Shown here: in pieces, positions 37,105 through 47,150 of the stretch
How positions within the stretch are numbered: the stretch's first letter is position 1
Layout: every line of letters begins with the position of its first letter
Assembly: GCF_004791165.1 (NCBI RefSeq)
Contig: NZ_SRUZ01000003.1
Span: 620,001 to 684,000 of the forward strand
Direction of reading: 5' to 3'
DNA: 64,000 nucleotides
DNA from: Mesorhizobium sp. M8A.F.Ca.ET.218.01.1.1
GTDB taxonomy: Bacteria > Pseudomonadota > Alphaproteobacteria > Rhizobiales > Rhizobiaceae
Made by a program: the position numbers and the translations under genes
The notes under the pieces: model-generated
Database searches by the model: none
What the model was told of the DNA's origin: nothing
Seen by the model: the letters and a program-made list of their open reading frames with translations, nothing else

Positions 37105-38358
37105 TCAGGCCGGCCGCACCAGGATGTGCTTTTTCCTGCCCAATGAAAGCTTCACGACATTTTCCGGACTCAAATCCTGAAGCGTGACCAGTCGACGGTC
37201 GTCGCTTACCGGCTGGTCGTTCAGGCGCACGGCGCCACCCTGGACGTGCCGCCTTGCCTCGCCATTGGACGATGCCAGCCCCGCGCTGACCAATAGCGAC
37301 AGGATGCCGACGCCGGATTCGAGCGCGGCCCTGTCCGTCTCGACCGTGGGCAACGTGTCGGCGAGAGCGCCTTCCTCGAAGGTCTTGCGCGCCGTCTCGC
37401 TGGCCTGTTCGGCGGCCGCGCGGCCGTGCAGATGGGCGGTGATCTCCGTTGCGAGGATCTTCTTCGCCTCGTTGATCTCGGAGCCACCCAGCCGCTCGAG
37501 CCGTGCGATCTCGTCCAGCGGCAGCGTGGTGTAGAGCTTCAGGAAACGGCCAACGTCGGCATCCTCGGTGTTGCGCCAGTACTGCCAGAATTCGTAGGGG
37601 CTCAACATCTCTGGATCGAGCCAGACCGCGCCCGAGGCGGACTTGCCCATCTTGGCGCCGGACGAGGTGGTGAGCAGCGGCGTGGTCAGTGCGTAGAGTT
37701 GCGCATCCTCCATGCGGCGGCCGAGATCGATGCCGTTGATGATGTTGCCCCATTGGTCGGAGCCGCCCATCTGCAGACGGCAGCCAAGGCGCTTGTAGAG
37801 TTCGACGAAATCATAGGCCTGCAGGATCATGTAGTTGAATTCAAGGAACGACAGCGATTGCTCGCGGTCGAGCCGCAACTTGACGGAATCGAAAGCGAGC
37901 ATCCGGTTGACCGAAAAATGCCGACCGACATCACGCAGGAAATTGACGTAGTTGATCTCCATCAGCCAGTCGGCATTGTTGACCATCACCGCGTCGTTCG
38001 GACCGCTGCCGAATTTGAGGTAGGGCATGAAGTTGCGGCGGATACCGGCCAGGTTGTCGTCGATGTCCTGGGGCGTCAAAAGTTTGCGCGCCTCGTCCTT
38101 GAAGGACGGGTCGCCGATCATCGAGGTGCCGCCACCCATCAGCGCGATCGGCCGGTGTCCGGTCTGCTGCAGCCAGTGCAGCATCATGATCTGGATCAGC
38201 GAGCCGGCATGCAGGCTCTTGGCCGTGGCGTCGAAGCCGATATAGGCCGTCACGGTTTCCTTGGCGAAGATAGCGTCGAGGCCGGCATCATCCGAGGTCT
38301 GGTGGATGAAGCCGCGCTCGCTCATCGTGCGCAGGAAATCGGATTTGAAGGCAGGCAT
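37105..38358 (-). CDS. tyrS: Tyrosyl-tRNA synthetase
   Basis: A 417-residue class I synthetase. HIGH-type motif is HAGSL, KMSKS-type motif is KMGKS, tyrosine pocket residues lie in [11 protein letters not shown] and [25 protein letters not shown] is conserved, and the C-terminal 65 residues form an S4-like RNA-binding domain ([20 protein letters not shown]). It charges tRNA-Tyr. The ATG at 38358 has GGGAAAG upstream and gives the standard N-terminus. It converges closely with the AsmA-like gene (6 bases between stops). Confidence 0.98.
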   Translation of the reverse strand: MPAFKSDFLRTMSERGFIHQTSDDAGLDAIFAKETVTAYIGFDATAKSLHAGSLIQIMMLHWLQQTGHRPIALMGGGTSMIGDPSFKDEARKLLTPQDIDDNLAGIRRNFMPYLKFGSGPNDAVMVNNADWLMEINYVNFLRDVGRHFSVNRMLAFDSVKLRLDREQSLSFLEFNYMILQAYDFVELYKRLGCRLQMGGSDQWGNIINGIDLGRRMEDAQLYALTTPLLTTSSGAKMGKSASGAVWLDPEMLSPYEFWQYWRNTEDADVGRFLKLYTTLPLDEIARLERLGGSEINEAKKILATEITAHLHGRAAAEQASETARKTFEEGALADTLPTVETDRAALESGVGILSLLVSAGLASSNGEARRHVQGGAVRLNDQPVSDDRRLVTLQDLSPENVVKLSLGRKKHILVRPA

Positions 38359-38432
38359 GTTTTCTTTCCCGAAAGCGTACGCCCGGTCCGTCGCGGGCAT
38401 ATGTGAACGCGCGCGTTTAGCACTCAAGTGGC

Positions 38433-38516
38433 ATCAGCAAAAGTGGAATCCGGTTTTGCGCCGGATCGCGCGCCAACCAAGAGTTCGCGATCAGCAAAGG
38501 CGGAACCTGGTCTTGC
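38433..38516. repeat. Imperfect direct repeat upstream of the glycosyltransferase gene
   Basis: Two 27-base copies, at 38433-38459 and 38490-38516, share 22 of 27 positions (all differences are transitions) and begin with ATCAGCAAA. They lie in the 286-base gap between tyrS and the glycosyltransferase, and resemble degenerate copies of dispersed Mesorhizobium intergenic elements; that resemblance is from memory. Confidence 0.5.
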
Positions 38517-38644
38517 TGCCCGCGGATGGCAATTGCGAATCCTTGCCTCATTCATGCCGCTGGCGTAATGAGGCGCCGCGCAAGGGCAGCGCCCGCACGC
38601 CGCGACGGGGTCGTCCCGCAGATCAGATCCGGAAAGCTCCCGCG

Positions 38645-40288
38645 ATGAACAGAAACTACCTCTTCCTCTTTCTGTTCAGCTTGCTAATGAGTTTCAGCGG
38701 CTTGGCGAGCCTTCCGCCGATCGACCGCGACGAATCCCGTTTTGTCCAGGCGACCAAGCAGATGGTCGAAACTGGCGATTATATCGACATTCGCTTCCAG
38801 GATGTCTCACGCTACAAGAAGCCGATCGGCATCTACTGGCTACAATCGGCAGCTGTCGCATTGAGCGGCGAGGGCGCGGCCGCGCCGATCTGGGTGTACC
38901 GCCTTGTCTCGATGCTCGGAATCGCGCTCGCTGTTCTGGGCATCGCCTGGACGGGCACAAAAATGTTCGGCGCCAATGCCGGCCTTGCCGCCGGCCTGAT
39001 GATGGCGGCGATTTTCGCGACCGCCTTCGAGGGACGCGACGCCAAAACCGACGCCATGCTTCTGGCCTGCTGCGTGGCCGCGCAGGGCGCGCTGGCGCAG
39101 GTCTATCTGGCGGCGCGCCGCAACGAGCCGGTGGCGGGCCATCTGCCGTGGATATTCTGGTTCGCGCAAGGCGTGGGGATCCTCATCAAGGGGCCCGTGG
39201 CTCCGCTCCTGTCGCTGCTGACGGCGGCGGCCCTGATTGCTTTCGAACGCGACTGGCGCTGGCTTTTGAAGCTGAAATTCGTGCGCGGCGTGGCGCTGGT
39301 ATTGCTCATCGTGCTGCCCTGGGTCGCTTTTATCGGCTGGAAGAGCGGCGGCGCCTTTTTCCAGGAAGCCGTTGGCAAGGATATGCTGAACAAGGTCGCT
39401 TCGGGCGAGGAATCGCACGGCCTGCCACCGGGTTTCTACATGTTGACCTATTCGCTGTTCATGTGGCCGTTCGGCCTGATCGCGGTCGGCGCCGGGCTGC
39501 AGGCCCTCAATCGGGTGCGTGACGATTTCAGGCTGCGCTTTTGCCTGGCATGGTACATTCCGTTCTGGCTCGTGTTCGAACTCATCCCGACCAAGCTGCC
39601 GCACTACGTCCTGCCGGCCTATCCCGGCATGGCGCTGCTGATCGGCTGGCTGCTGACATTGCAGCCGCAGGACGCCAATGCGCCGCTCAGACCCTGGCAG
39701 CGGTGGCTGTGGTGGTCGACCGCATTCGGTCTGGTGGTGGTCAGCCTCGGCCTGGCGGCGGTCTGTATCGGGGCACCGATCTACCTTACGCACAGCTTCT
39801 CGTGGTGGAGCATCCCGGCGGCAGCGTCAGCGCTTTGCGCCGGCTACCTCGCCTTCTCACGGCAGTTGCAGGTGCCGCTGCCCCGTATCGGCGCAACCGC
39901 CGCCTGTGCGGGCATCACCTATGCCTTGCTGTTCGGTGTCATCGCCCCGTCCCTGAAGCCGATCTGGCTGAGCCCGGCGATCAAGGAAGCCGTGCGCGCC
40001 AACAAACCTTGCGACACGACCGTGCTGGCCTCGGCGCGCTATCAGGAGCCTAGCCTGGTATTCCTGGTCGGCACGAAGACGGTGCTGACCGATGTCGGTG
40101 GCGTGGCGGAGCATCTGCTCGCCGATCCTGCTTGCTCCTTGGGCCTGGTGCCGATCGGTGACGAACAGAAATTGAATGGCATGCTGTCCGTGCAAGGCAA
40201 GTCGGCCAACCGCGTCGCCGAAGTCGACGGCCTCAACTACTCATCGGGAGACAAACTGTCGCTCGGTCTTTATCGTGTGAGCCAATGA
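38645..40288 (+). CDS. Membrane glycosyltransferase, ArnT/RgtA-like (GT-C, GT83)
   Basis: A 547-residue integral-membrane glycosyltransferase with about twelve membrane helices. The first periplasmic loop carries PPIDRDESRFVQATKQMVET, the catalytic Asp-Glu of GT83/PMT_2 enzymes, followed by RYKKPIGIYWLQS. ArnT moves aminoarabinose, and the rhizobial Rgt enzymes move galacturonic acid, from a polyprenyl phosphate to lipid A or core. ATG is preceded by GGAAAG. It sits 16 bases before a PAP2 phosphatase gene, which supports an envelope-lipid role. The donor sugar cannot be told. Confidence 0.88.
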   Translation: MNRNYLFLFLFSLLMSFSGLASLPPIDRDESRFVQATKQMVETGDYIDIRFQDVSRYKKPIGIYWLQSAAVALSGEGAAAPIWVYRLVSMLGIALAVLGIAWTGTKMFGANAGLAAGLMMAAIFATAFEGRDAKTDAMLLACCVAAQGALAQVYLAARRNEPVAGHLPWIFWFAQGVGILIKGPVAPLLSLLTAAALIAFERDWRWLLKLKFVRGVALVLLIVLPWVAFIGWKSGGAFFQEAVGKDMLNKVASGEESHGLPPGFYMLTYSLFMWPFGLIAVGAGLQALNRVRDDFRLRFCLAWYIPFWLVFELIPTKLPHYVLPAYPGMALLIGWLLTLQPQDANAPLRPWQRWLWWSTAFGLVVVSLGLAAVCIGAPIYLTHSFSWWSIPAAASALCAGYLAFSRQLQVPLPRIGATAACAGITYALLFGVIAPSLKPIWLSPAIKEAVRANKPCDTTVLASARYQEPSLVFLVGTKTVLTDVGGVAEHLLADPACSLGLVPIGDEQKLNGMLSVQGKSANRVAEVDGLNYSSGDKLSLGLYRVSQ

Positions 40289-40304
40289 CTTCGATGATGG
40301 CGTC

Positions 40305-41135
40305 GTGTTCCCAATGCTCGTGAAATCGCGCCCACCCGTTTCCAGCTCGCTCCTCGGGATAGGACGCCGATCCTTCGGCAATTTTCGCGACACCCTGCAA
40401 CTCGCAAGACGACGCCTTGCCGTTCGCCCCGCTCGCTATCCCAACATCTCATGGTGGCCGTGGGGCCTGGTCTGGGTCTTTCTGACGGCAGCAGCCTTTG
40501 TTCGTCTCGATACTCCGGCAGGGGTGGCCCATGGTCAATGGTCCCCCGATGTAGCCAGGCTTGCCGAGTTCTTCACGCAGTTCGGGCTGGGCGGCTGGTA
40601 TCTCATCCCGTCCGCGCTCCTGCTTGTCGCGGCCAACCTGACGGATTGGCGAAGCCTTTCGCGGCGCGCGCTGATGCTGGTCTACAGTTGGACCTGTCTG
40701 GCTTTCCTGGTGCTGAGCTCCGTCGGCCTGTCCGGCCTCACCGTCAATGTCCTGAAATATGCCATTGGCAGGGCCCGCCCGCTCTACTTCCAGGATTTTG
40801 GCGTCCTTGCGCTGCACCCTTTTGCCTTCGATGCGCGCTTTGCCGGCTTTCCCTCCGGCCATGCCACGACGATGGGCGCCGTGTTCGGTATCCTGCTGCT
40901 TCTGTTTCCGCGGCGTTGGTACATCGCTTTGGTGGTCACGGCCTGCATCGCCTCGACCAGGGTCTTCGTCGGCGCGCACTATCCGAGCGACACCGTTGCC
41001 GGCTTTGGCCTCGGCTGCGCCTTCGCGCTGGCGTGCGGACTGGTCTTTGCCAGGCTCGGCTTCATCTTCCGGCCGGCACCTTCAGGATTGCCGGTCCGCA
41101 AAACATCGTTCCGACTTATTGCCCCGGAAAAATAG
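40305..41135 (+). CDS. PAP2-family membrane phosphatase
   Basis: A 276-residue PAP2 enzyme with about six membrane segments. All three phosphatase signatures are present: KYAIGRARP, FPSGHATT, and STRVFVGAHYPSD with the catalytic His. Members include LpxE/LpxF (lipid A phosphatases) and undecaprenyl-pyrophosphate phosphatases; rhizobial lipid A often lacks phosphate. It lies in the same operon as an ArnT/Rgt-like transferase, so removal of a lipid A phosphate or recycling of the polyprenyl carrier is likely. Start GTG 40305 or ATG 40314, neither with a clear ribosome site. Confidence 0.9.
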   Translation: MFPMLVKSRPPVSSSLLGIGRRSFGNFRDTLQLARRRLAVRPARYPNISWWPWGLVWVFLTAAAFVRLDTPAGVAHGQWSPDVARLAEFFTQFGLGGWYLIPSALLLVAANLTDWRSLSRRALMLVYSWTCLAFLVLSSVGLSGLTVNVLKYAIGRARPLYFQDFGVLALHPFAFDARFAGFPSGHATTMGAVFGILLLLFPRRWYIALVVTACIASTRVFVGAHYPSDTVAGFGLGCAFALACGLVFARLGFIFRPAPSGLPVRKTSFRLIAPEK

Positions 41136-41179
41136 GTCGGTGCCGGATAATCCGCGCCGCGGCAGCCTTACGTCGAGGA

Positions 41180-41196
41180 GGCGGGCATTGCCCGCC
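41180..41196. terminator. GC-rich hairpin between convergent genes
   Basis: Seven-base-pair stem GGCGGGC / GCCCGCC with an ATT loop between the PAP2 and alpha/beta-hydrolase genes. There is no T run, so it is at best a weak or Rho-assisted terminator. Confidence 0.4.
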
Positions 41197-41232
41197 CGCC
41201 CTTAGCCCGGCGAATACGGATCGCCCGATGTC

Positions 41233-41907
41233 TTACCTCAGCCGCTTCGGTCGCGGATCGGACAATTCACCGGCCAGCCGGCGATCGAGATAGTCGGCGC
41301 ATTCCTCGATCAGCACATCGGCGTCGTTGGCGAAGAAATGGTTGGCGCCGGGCAGGGTCTTCTGCGTGATGGTGATGCCCTTTTGCGTGTGCAGCTTGTC
41401 GACCAGGCCTTGCACGTCCTTCGGCGGCGCCACCTTGTCGGCATCGCCATGGATGATCAGGCCCGAGGACGGGCAGGGCGCCAGGAACGAGAAATCATAG
41501 GTGTTGGGCTGCGGCGCGATCGAGATGAAGCCTTCGATCTCGGGCCGGCGCATCAGGAGCTGCATGCCGATCCAGGATCCGAAGGAGTAGCCGGCCACCC
41601 AGCAGCTCTTGGAATCCGGATGCAGCGACTGCACCCAGTCCAACGCCGCCGCTGCGTCCGACAACTCGCCGGTGCCATGGTCGAATTCGCCCTGGCTGCG
41701 GCCGATGCCGCGGAAATTGAAGCGCAGCGTGGTGAAGTCACGCTTCTGGAACATGTAGAAGAGGTCATAGACGATCTTGTTGTTCATCGTGCCGCCGAAC
41801 TGCGGATGCGGATGCAACACGATGGCAATCGGCGCGCTCTTTTCCTTCGAGGGCTGGTAGCGTCCCTCCAGACGGCCGGCAGGACCGGTGAAAATGACCT
41901 CAGGCAT
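41233..41907 (-). CDS. Alpha/beta hydrolase
   Basis: A 224-residue hydrolase with the nucleophile elbow GYSFGSW, an oxyanion-hole block HPHPQFGGTMNNK, acid region HGDADKVAPP and a final His in LPGANHFF. The HPHPxxGG motif is that of the conserved dienelactone-hydrolase-like family found across proteobacteria, whose substrate is unknown. GGAG six bases before the ATG at 41907 fixes the start. It is divergent from the suf operon; whether it shares the iron-regulated promoter region is unclear. Confidence 0.9.
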   Translation of the reverse strand: MPEVIFTGPAGRLEGRYQPSKEKSAPIAIVLHPHPQFGGTMNNKIVYDLFYMFQKRDFTTLRFNFRGIGRSQGEFDHGTGELSDAAAALDWVQSLHPDSKSCWVAGYSFGSWIGMQLLMRRPEIEGFISIAPQPNTYDFSFLAPCPSSGLIIHGDADKVAPPKDVQGLVDKLHTQKGITITQKTLPGANHFFANDADVLIEECADYLDRRLAGELSDPRPKRLR

Positions 41908-41980
41908 GAAATACTCCACGTGACATATACAAGTGCGCGGCGCCCGGAACACTCTTCCTCTGGCTCCGCTTCCACAGACC

Positions 41981-42009
41981 TTGACGCAGGGCGAGCGTCT
42001 TCCTAGAAG
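41981..42009 (+). promoter_or_regulatory. Candidate promoter of the suf operon
   Basis: TTGACG at 41981-41986, a 17-base spacer and TAGAAG at 42004-42009. The start would fall near 42016, within the Irr-like box at 42014-42030, which fits repression by a bound protein. The -10 is weak. Confidence 0.45.
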
Positions 42010-42013
42010 CTAG

Positions 42014-42030
42014 TTTAGAATTGTTCAAAA
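42014..42030 (+). promoter_or_regulatory. Irr/ICE-type iron-control box upstream of suf
   Basis: TTTAGAA-TTG-TTCAAAA differs by one base from the inverted repeat TTTAGAA-N3-TTCTAAA that I know as the ICE box bound by Irr in Rhizobiales. Irr controls suf operons in this order. Position over the putative transcription start fits repression. Confidence 0.6.
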
Positions 42031-42162
42031 CTGGGTGGCCGAAACGCAATCGCCCGATCGCCTCGCCGCAAGCCGCGTAAATAGGACGGCTTGCCTTGGA
42101 ATTTCAAGGAAATAACGCCATACGTCGGCGGAATGGCTTCTGACGGGAAGAACTGGACGAAA

Positions 42163-43323
42163 ATGGCCGCGATACGCGCCTATCTCGACTATAATGCCAG
42201 TGCGCCGCTGCTTTCCGCGGCGCGCGAGGCCATGGTCGCGGCGTTTGATGCGGCCAATCCCTCGTCGGTCCATGCCGAAGGGCGCGCCGCGCGCAGGCTG
42301 ATCGACAATGCCAGGCGCGACGTGGCGGCGCTGGTCAACGGCAAGGCCGAACATGTCGTCTTCACTTCGGGCGCGACCGAGGCCGCATCGACGCTTCTGA
42401 CGCCGGACTGGCAGATGGGGCGCGGCGCCATTCGCATGAGCCGGCTCTACGTGTGCGAGGCCGACCATCCGTGCCTGCTGAATGGCGGACGCTTCCCGGC
42501 AGACCTGGTGACGCGGATCGGTGTCGGCGCTGATGGCATCGTCAATCTCGAAGCCTTGATGGCGGCGTTGGCCGGTCACGACAAGGCCGATGGCTTGCCC
42601 TTGGTCGCGATCCACGCCGCCAACAACGAAACTGGCGTTATCCAGCCGATCGATCGCATCGCGGAGATCGTCAGGGCGGCGGGCGGCATTCTTGTCGTCG
42701 ACGCGGTCCAGGCCGCGGGCCGCGTTTCCATCGATATGTCGGCTGGATATGCCGACTATGTGGTTCTGTCCTCGCACAAGCTCGGCGGCCCCAAGGGCGC
42801 TGGCGCCTTCGTTGCCGCTGCCGACCTGATGATGCCGAGGCCGCTGATCAATGGTGGCGGCCAGGAAAAGAGCCACCGTGGCGGCACCGAAAACCTGCCT
42901 GGCATCGTCGGTTTTGGCGCCGCTGCGCGGGAAACCCTGGCCGGGCTGAACACCATCGGTGCCGTGCGTCAGCGTCGCGACGAGGTTGAAACCATCATCA
43001 AGACCCTGGTGCCGGACGTCGAAATCTTCGGAGCCGGCGCACCAAGGCTTGCCAACACGACATTCTTCGCTATTCCCGGGGTCAAAGCCGAAACCGCCCA
43101 GATCGCCTTCGATCTGGCGGGCGTGGCGCTTTCCGCCGGCTCCGCCTGCTCGTCGGGCAAGGTCGGACCGAGCCATGTGCTCAAGGCCATGGGGCACGGT
43201 GACAGCCTTGGCGCCCTGCGCGTATCGGTCGGTGCAGAGACCGGCGCCGAGGACATCGAACTGTTCCGCGCCGCGCTGGCAGGCATCGCCGCGCGGAGGG
43301 CGGGCAGAGAGAAGGCCGCGTAG
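42163..43323 (+). CDS. Cysteine desulfurase, IscS/NifS type (SufS2)
   Basis: A 386-residue PLP enzyme that releases sulfur from cysteine. YLDYNASAPL at the start, PLP Lys in LSSHKLGGPKGAGA, and the active-site Cys on the flexible loop SAGSACSSGKVGPSHVL, which is the long loop of group I (IscS/NifS) desulfurases. ATG at 42163 (MAAIRAYLDY) gives the family N-terminus; ATGs at 42091 and 42133 are possible. It is the first gene of the suf operon, as sufS2 in rhizobia. A second, group II desulfurase occurs later in the same operon. Confidence 0.9.
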   Translation: MAAIRAYLDYNASAPLLSAAREAMVAAFDAANPSSVHAEGRAARRLIDNARRDVAALVNGKAEHVVFTSGATEAASTLLTPDWQMGRGAIRMSRLYVCEADHPCLLNGGRFPADLVTRIGVGADGIVNLEALMAALAGHDKADGLPLVAIHAANNETGVIQPIDRIAEIVRAAGGILVVDAVQAAGRVSIDMSAGYADYVVLSSHKLGGPKGAGAFVAAADLMMPRPLINGGGQEKSHRGGTENLPGIVGFGAAARETLAGLNTIGAVRQRRDEVETIIKTLVPDVEIFGAGAPRLANTTFFAIPGVKAETAQIAFDLAGVALSAGSACSSGKVGPSHVLKAMGHGDSLGALRVSVGAETGAEDIELFRAALAGIAARRAGREKAA

Positions 43324-43330
43324 CGGTTGG

Positions 43331-43349
43331 AGCATCGGAATCCGATGCT
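43331..43349. repeat. Perfect palindrome after sufS2
   Basis: AGCATCGGA-A-TCCGATGCT, a 19-base palindrome 7 bases after the sufS2 stop, followed by an A-rich stretch (GAGAAAAACG). No T run, so a processing or attenuation structure, or a repeat-element fragment. Confidence 0.5.
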
Positions 43350-43485
43350 TGAGAAAAACGGATTTGGGCTTCGGCCTGGTAGAGCCGTGCGTTTCATATT
43401 GGCCGGGTGAATTTCCGGTCGAGGCGCACTATATGGAACTTACGCTGCCGCGGACGCTGCTCGGGCGTTCATTTGGTGGTGCCAT

Positions 43486-43497
43486 AGTTTGAAAACT
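43486..43497. promoter_or_regulatory. Short palindrome upstream of sufB
   Basis: AGTTT-GA-AAACT lies 36 bases before the sufB ATG in a 210-base gap large enough for an internal promoter. It could be an operator for an Rrf2-type or Irr-like regulator; it is short and may be chance. Confidence 0.3.
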
Positions 43498-43533
43498 GTC
43501 GGGCCTTGACCCCGGCGTGGATGGAGAACGCAT

Positions 43534-45051
<1,518 letters not shown>

Positions 45052-45081
45052 CCGGCCCAGACAAATATTCAGGAAACGAAA

Positions 45082-45837
45082 ATGCTTGAGATCAAGAACC
45101 TGCATGCCCGCATCGTCGATGACGGCACCGAAATCATCCGTGGCTTGAACCTGACGGTGAAAGCCGGCGAGGTTGCCGCCATCATGGGGCCGAACGGCTC
45201 GGGCAAATCGACCCTGTCCTATATCCTCGCCGGCCGCGAGGACTATGAGGTGACCGAGGGCGACATCCTCTACAACGGCCAGTCGATCCTCGAAATGGAT
45301 CCGGCCGAGCGCGCCACGTCAGGCATCTTCCTCGCCTTCCAGTATCCGATGGAGATACCGGGCGTCGCCACCATGGAATTCCTGAAAGTAGCGATGAACG
45401 AGCAGCGCAAGGCGCGTGGCGAGGAACCGCTGAAAATCCCGGAATTCCTGAAGCGCGTGAAGGAAGCCGCCGCATCGCTCAGCATGGACATGGCGATGCT
45501 GAAGCGGCCGCTCAACGTCGGTTTCTCCGGCGGCGAGAAGAAGCGCGCCGAAATCCTGCAGATGAAGCTCCTGGAGCCGAAACTCTGCGTGCTCGACGAG
45601 ACCGATTCCGGCCTCGACATCGACGCGCTGAAGATTGTCTCGGATGGCGTCAACGCGCTGCGTTCGCCGGACCGGGCTTTCCTGGTCATCACCCATTACC
45701 AGCGCCTGCTCGAACACATCGTGCCGGACAGCGTGCACGTGCTCTACAGGGGCCAGGTCATCAAGTCGGGCGACAAGTCGCTGGCGCTCGACCTCGAGGC
45801 CAATGGCTATGCCGGTGTGATCGGCGAAGCCGCTTGA
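45082..45837 (+). CDS. sufC: Fe-S cluster assembly ATPase SufC
   Basis: A 251-residue ABC-type ATPase that is not a transporter. Walker A GPNGSGKSTLSY, signature GFSGGEKKRAEILQM (the SGGEKKR form is characteristic of SufC), Walker B LCVLDETDSGLDID, and the His in LVITHYQRLLE. ATP binding rearranges the SufB-SufD scaffold to expose cluster ligands. AGGAAA precedes the ATG. Confidence 0.98.
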   Translation: MLEIKNLHARIVDDGTEIIRGLNLTVKAGEVAAIMGPNGSGKSTLSYILAGREDYEVTEGDILYNGQSILEMDPAERATSGIFLAFQYPMEIPGVATMEFLKVAMNEQRKARGEEPLKIPEFLKRVKEAAASLSMDMAMLKRPLNVGFSGGEKKRAEILQMKLLEPKLCVLDETDSGLDIDALKIVSDGVNALRSPDRAFLVITHYQRLLEHIVPDSVHVLYRGQVIKSGDKSLALDLEANGYAGVIGEAA

Positions 45838-45876
45838 GATGCCAAGTCATTTTGTTCCAAAAGACAGGCGAGACTG

Positions 45877-47145
45877 ATGAATATGCACACACAACCGCAG
45901 CGGACACCGGCCGAGACAGCGTTGATCGACGCCTTCGGCGACCGGCTGTCGCTGCTGCCGGGCGACGGCGCGGTGATGCTGAAGCGCGACGACGCCATCG
46001 AAGCGATCAAGCACGGCCTGCCGACGCGTCGCATCGAGTCCTGGCACTACACCGATCTGCGCCGGCTTTTGAATGCGGTGCCGGACTTCGATCCGGCCGC
46101 CGCAGCGAAAGCCATCGCGCCAATCGTCGACGGTTCGACGGTTCTCGCTCTGTTGAACGGCGTGTCGAGCGCCAAGGCGCCGGACGTCGAGGGTGTCAGC
46201 GTCCAGCGTCTGTCCGAAAAGCTGACCGACGGCAGCATCGCGCCGGGGCTCGACCCCTATGGCAGTGACGATGCCATTGGTGCGCTGAACACCGCTTTCG
46301 TCGCCGACGGCTTTTTCGTCGACATCGCCGATGGCGCCGAACTGGAAAGGCCGGTCGAGCTGCAGAACCTGCAGGCGGGTGGCCAGACCCATGTGCGCTT
46401 GCCGGTGCGTGTCGGCGCCGGCGCCAAGGCGGTCATCGTCGAGCGTCAGGCCGGCGAGGGCGCTGCGCTGACGAGCTCGGTCAGCCAGCTCGTGCTCGGC
46501 GAGGGCGCCGAGGTGACCTGGTTGATCGTCCAGGAGCAGCCGGAGACGGCGACACACCTGGCGCAGTTCAAGGCCCATATCGGCAAGAATGCGAAACTGA
46601 CGCTGTTCGTCATGAACGCCGGCGGCAGGCTGGTGCGCCAGGAGATCATGATCAAGACGACGGGCGAAGGCGCCGACTTCAAGCTGCGCGGCATCAATCT
46701 TCTGGCCGGCGACACCCATACCGATGTCACCATGGTGCTCGACCATGCCGTGCCGCATACGACATCGACGGAGGTCATCCGCAATGTGGTGACGGGCAAG
46801 GCGCGGGGCGTGTTCCAGGGTCGCATCAACGTTCACCAATATGCGCAGAAGACCAACGCCAAGATGGCCTGCAACACGCTGCTTTTGTCGGACGATGGCG
46901 AGTTCTCGACCAAGCCGGAGCTTGAAATCTTCGCCGACGACGTCATCTGCGGCCATGGCGCGACTGTCACGGAGATCGACCACGACCATTTGTTCTACCT
47001 GATGGCGCGCGGCGTCGACGAAAAGAGCGCGCGGGGGTTGCTCGTCAAAGCCTTCGTGGCGGAAGTGATCGAGGAGCTGGACGACGAAGCGATCGTCGAG
47101 GCGCTGGAAGCGCGGCTTGATGAGTGGTTTGTGACGCACGGGTGA
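45877..47145 (+). CDS. sufD: Fe-S cluster assembly protein SufD
   Basis: A 422-residue SufD, paralogue of SufB. N-terminal helical part with TRRIESWHYTDLRRLL, a beta-helix core, and the C-terminal KPELEIFADDVICGHGATV with the conserved His and Cys, then FYLMARGVDEKSARGLLVKA. Partner of SufB and SufC; needed for iron acquisition by the scaffold. It follows sufC by 39 bases and precedes sufS by 5. Confidence 0.97.
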   Translation: MNMHTQPQRTPAETALIDAFGDRLSLLPGDGAVMLKRDDAIEAIKHGLPTRRIESWHYTDLRRLLNAVPDFDPAAAAKAIAPIVDGSTVLALLNGVSSAKAPDVEGVSVQRLSEKLTDGSIAPGLDPYGSDDAIGALNTAFVADGFFVDIADGAELERPVELQNLQAGGQTHVRLPVRVGAGAKAVIVERQAGEGAALTSSVSQLVLGEGAEVTWLIVQEQPETATHLAQFKAHIGKNAKLTLFVMNAGGRLVRQEIMIKTTGEGADFKLRGINLLAGDTHTDVTMVLDHAVPHTTSTEVIRNVVTGKARGVFQGRINVHQYAQKTNAKMACNTLLLSDDGEFSTKPELEIFADDVICGHGATVTEIDHDHLFYLMARGVDEKSARGLLVKAFVAEVIEELDDEAIVEALEARLDEWFVTHG

Positions 47146-47150
47146 TCCTG

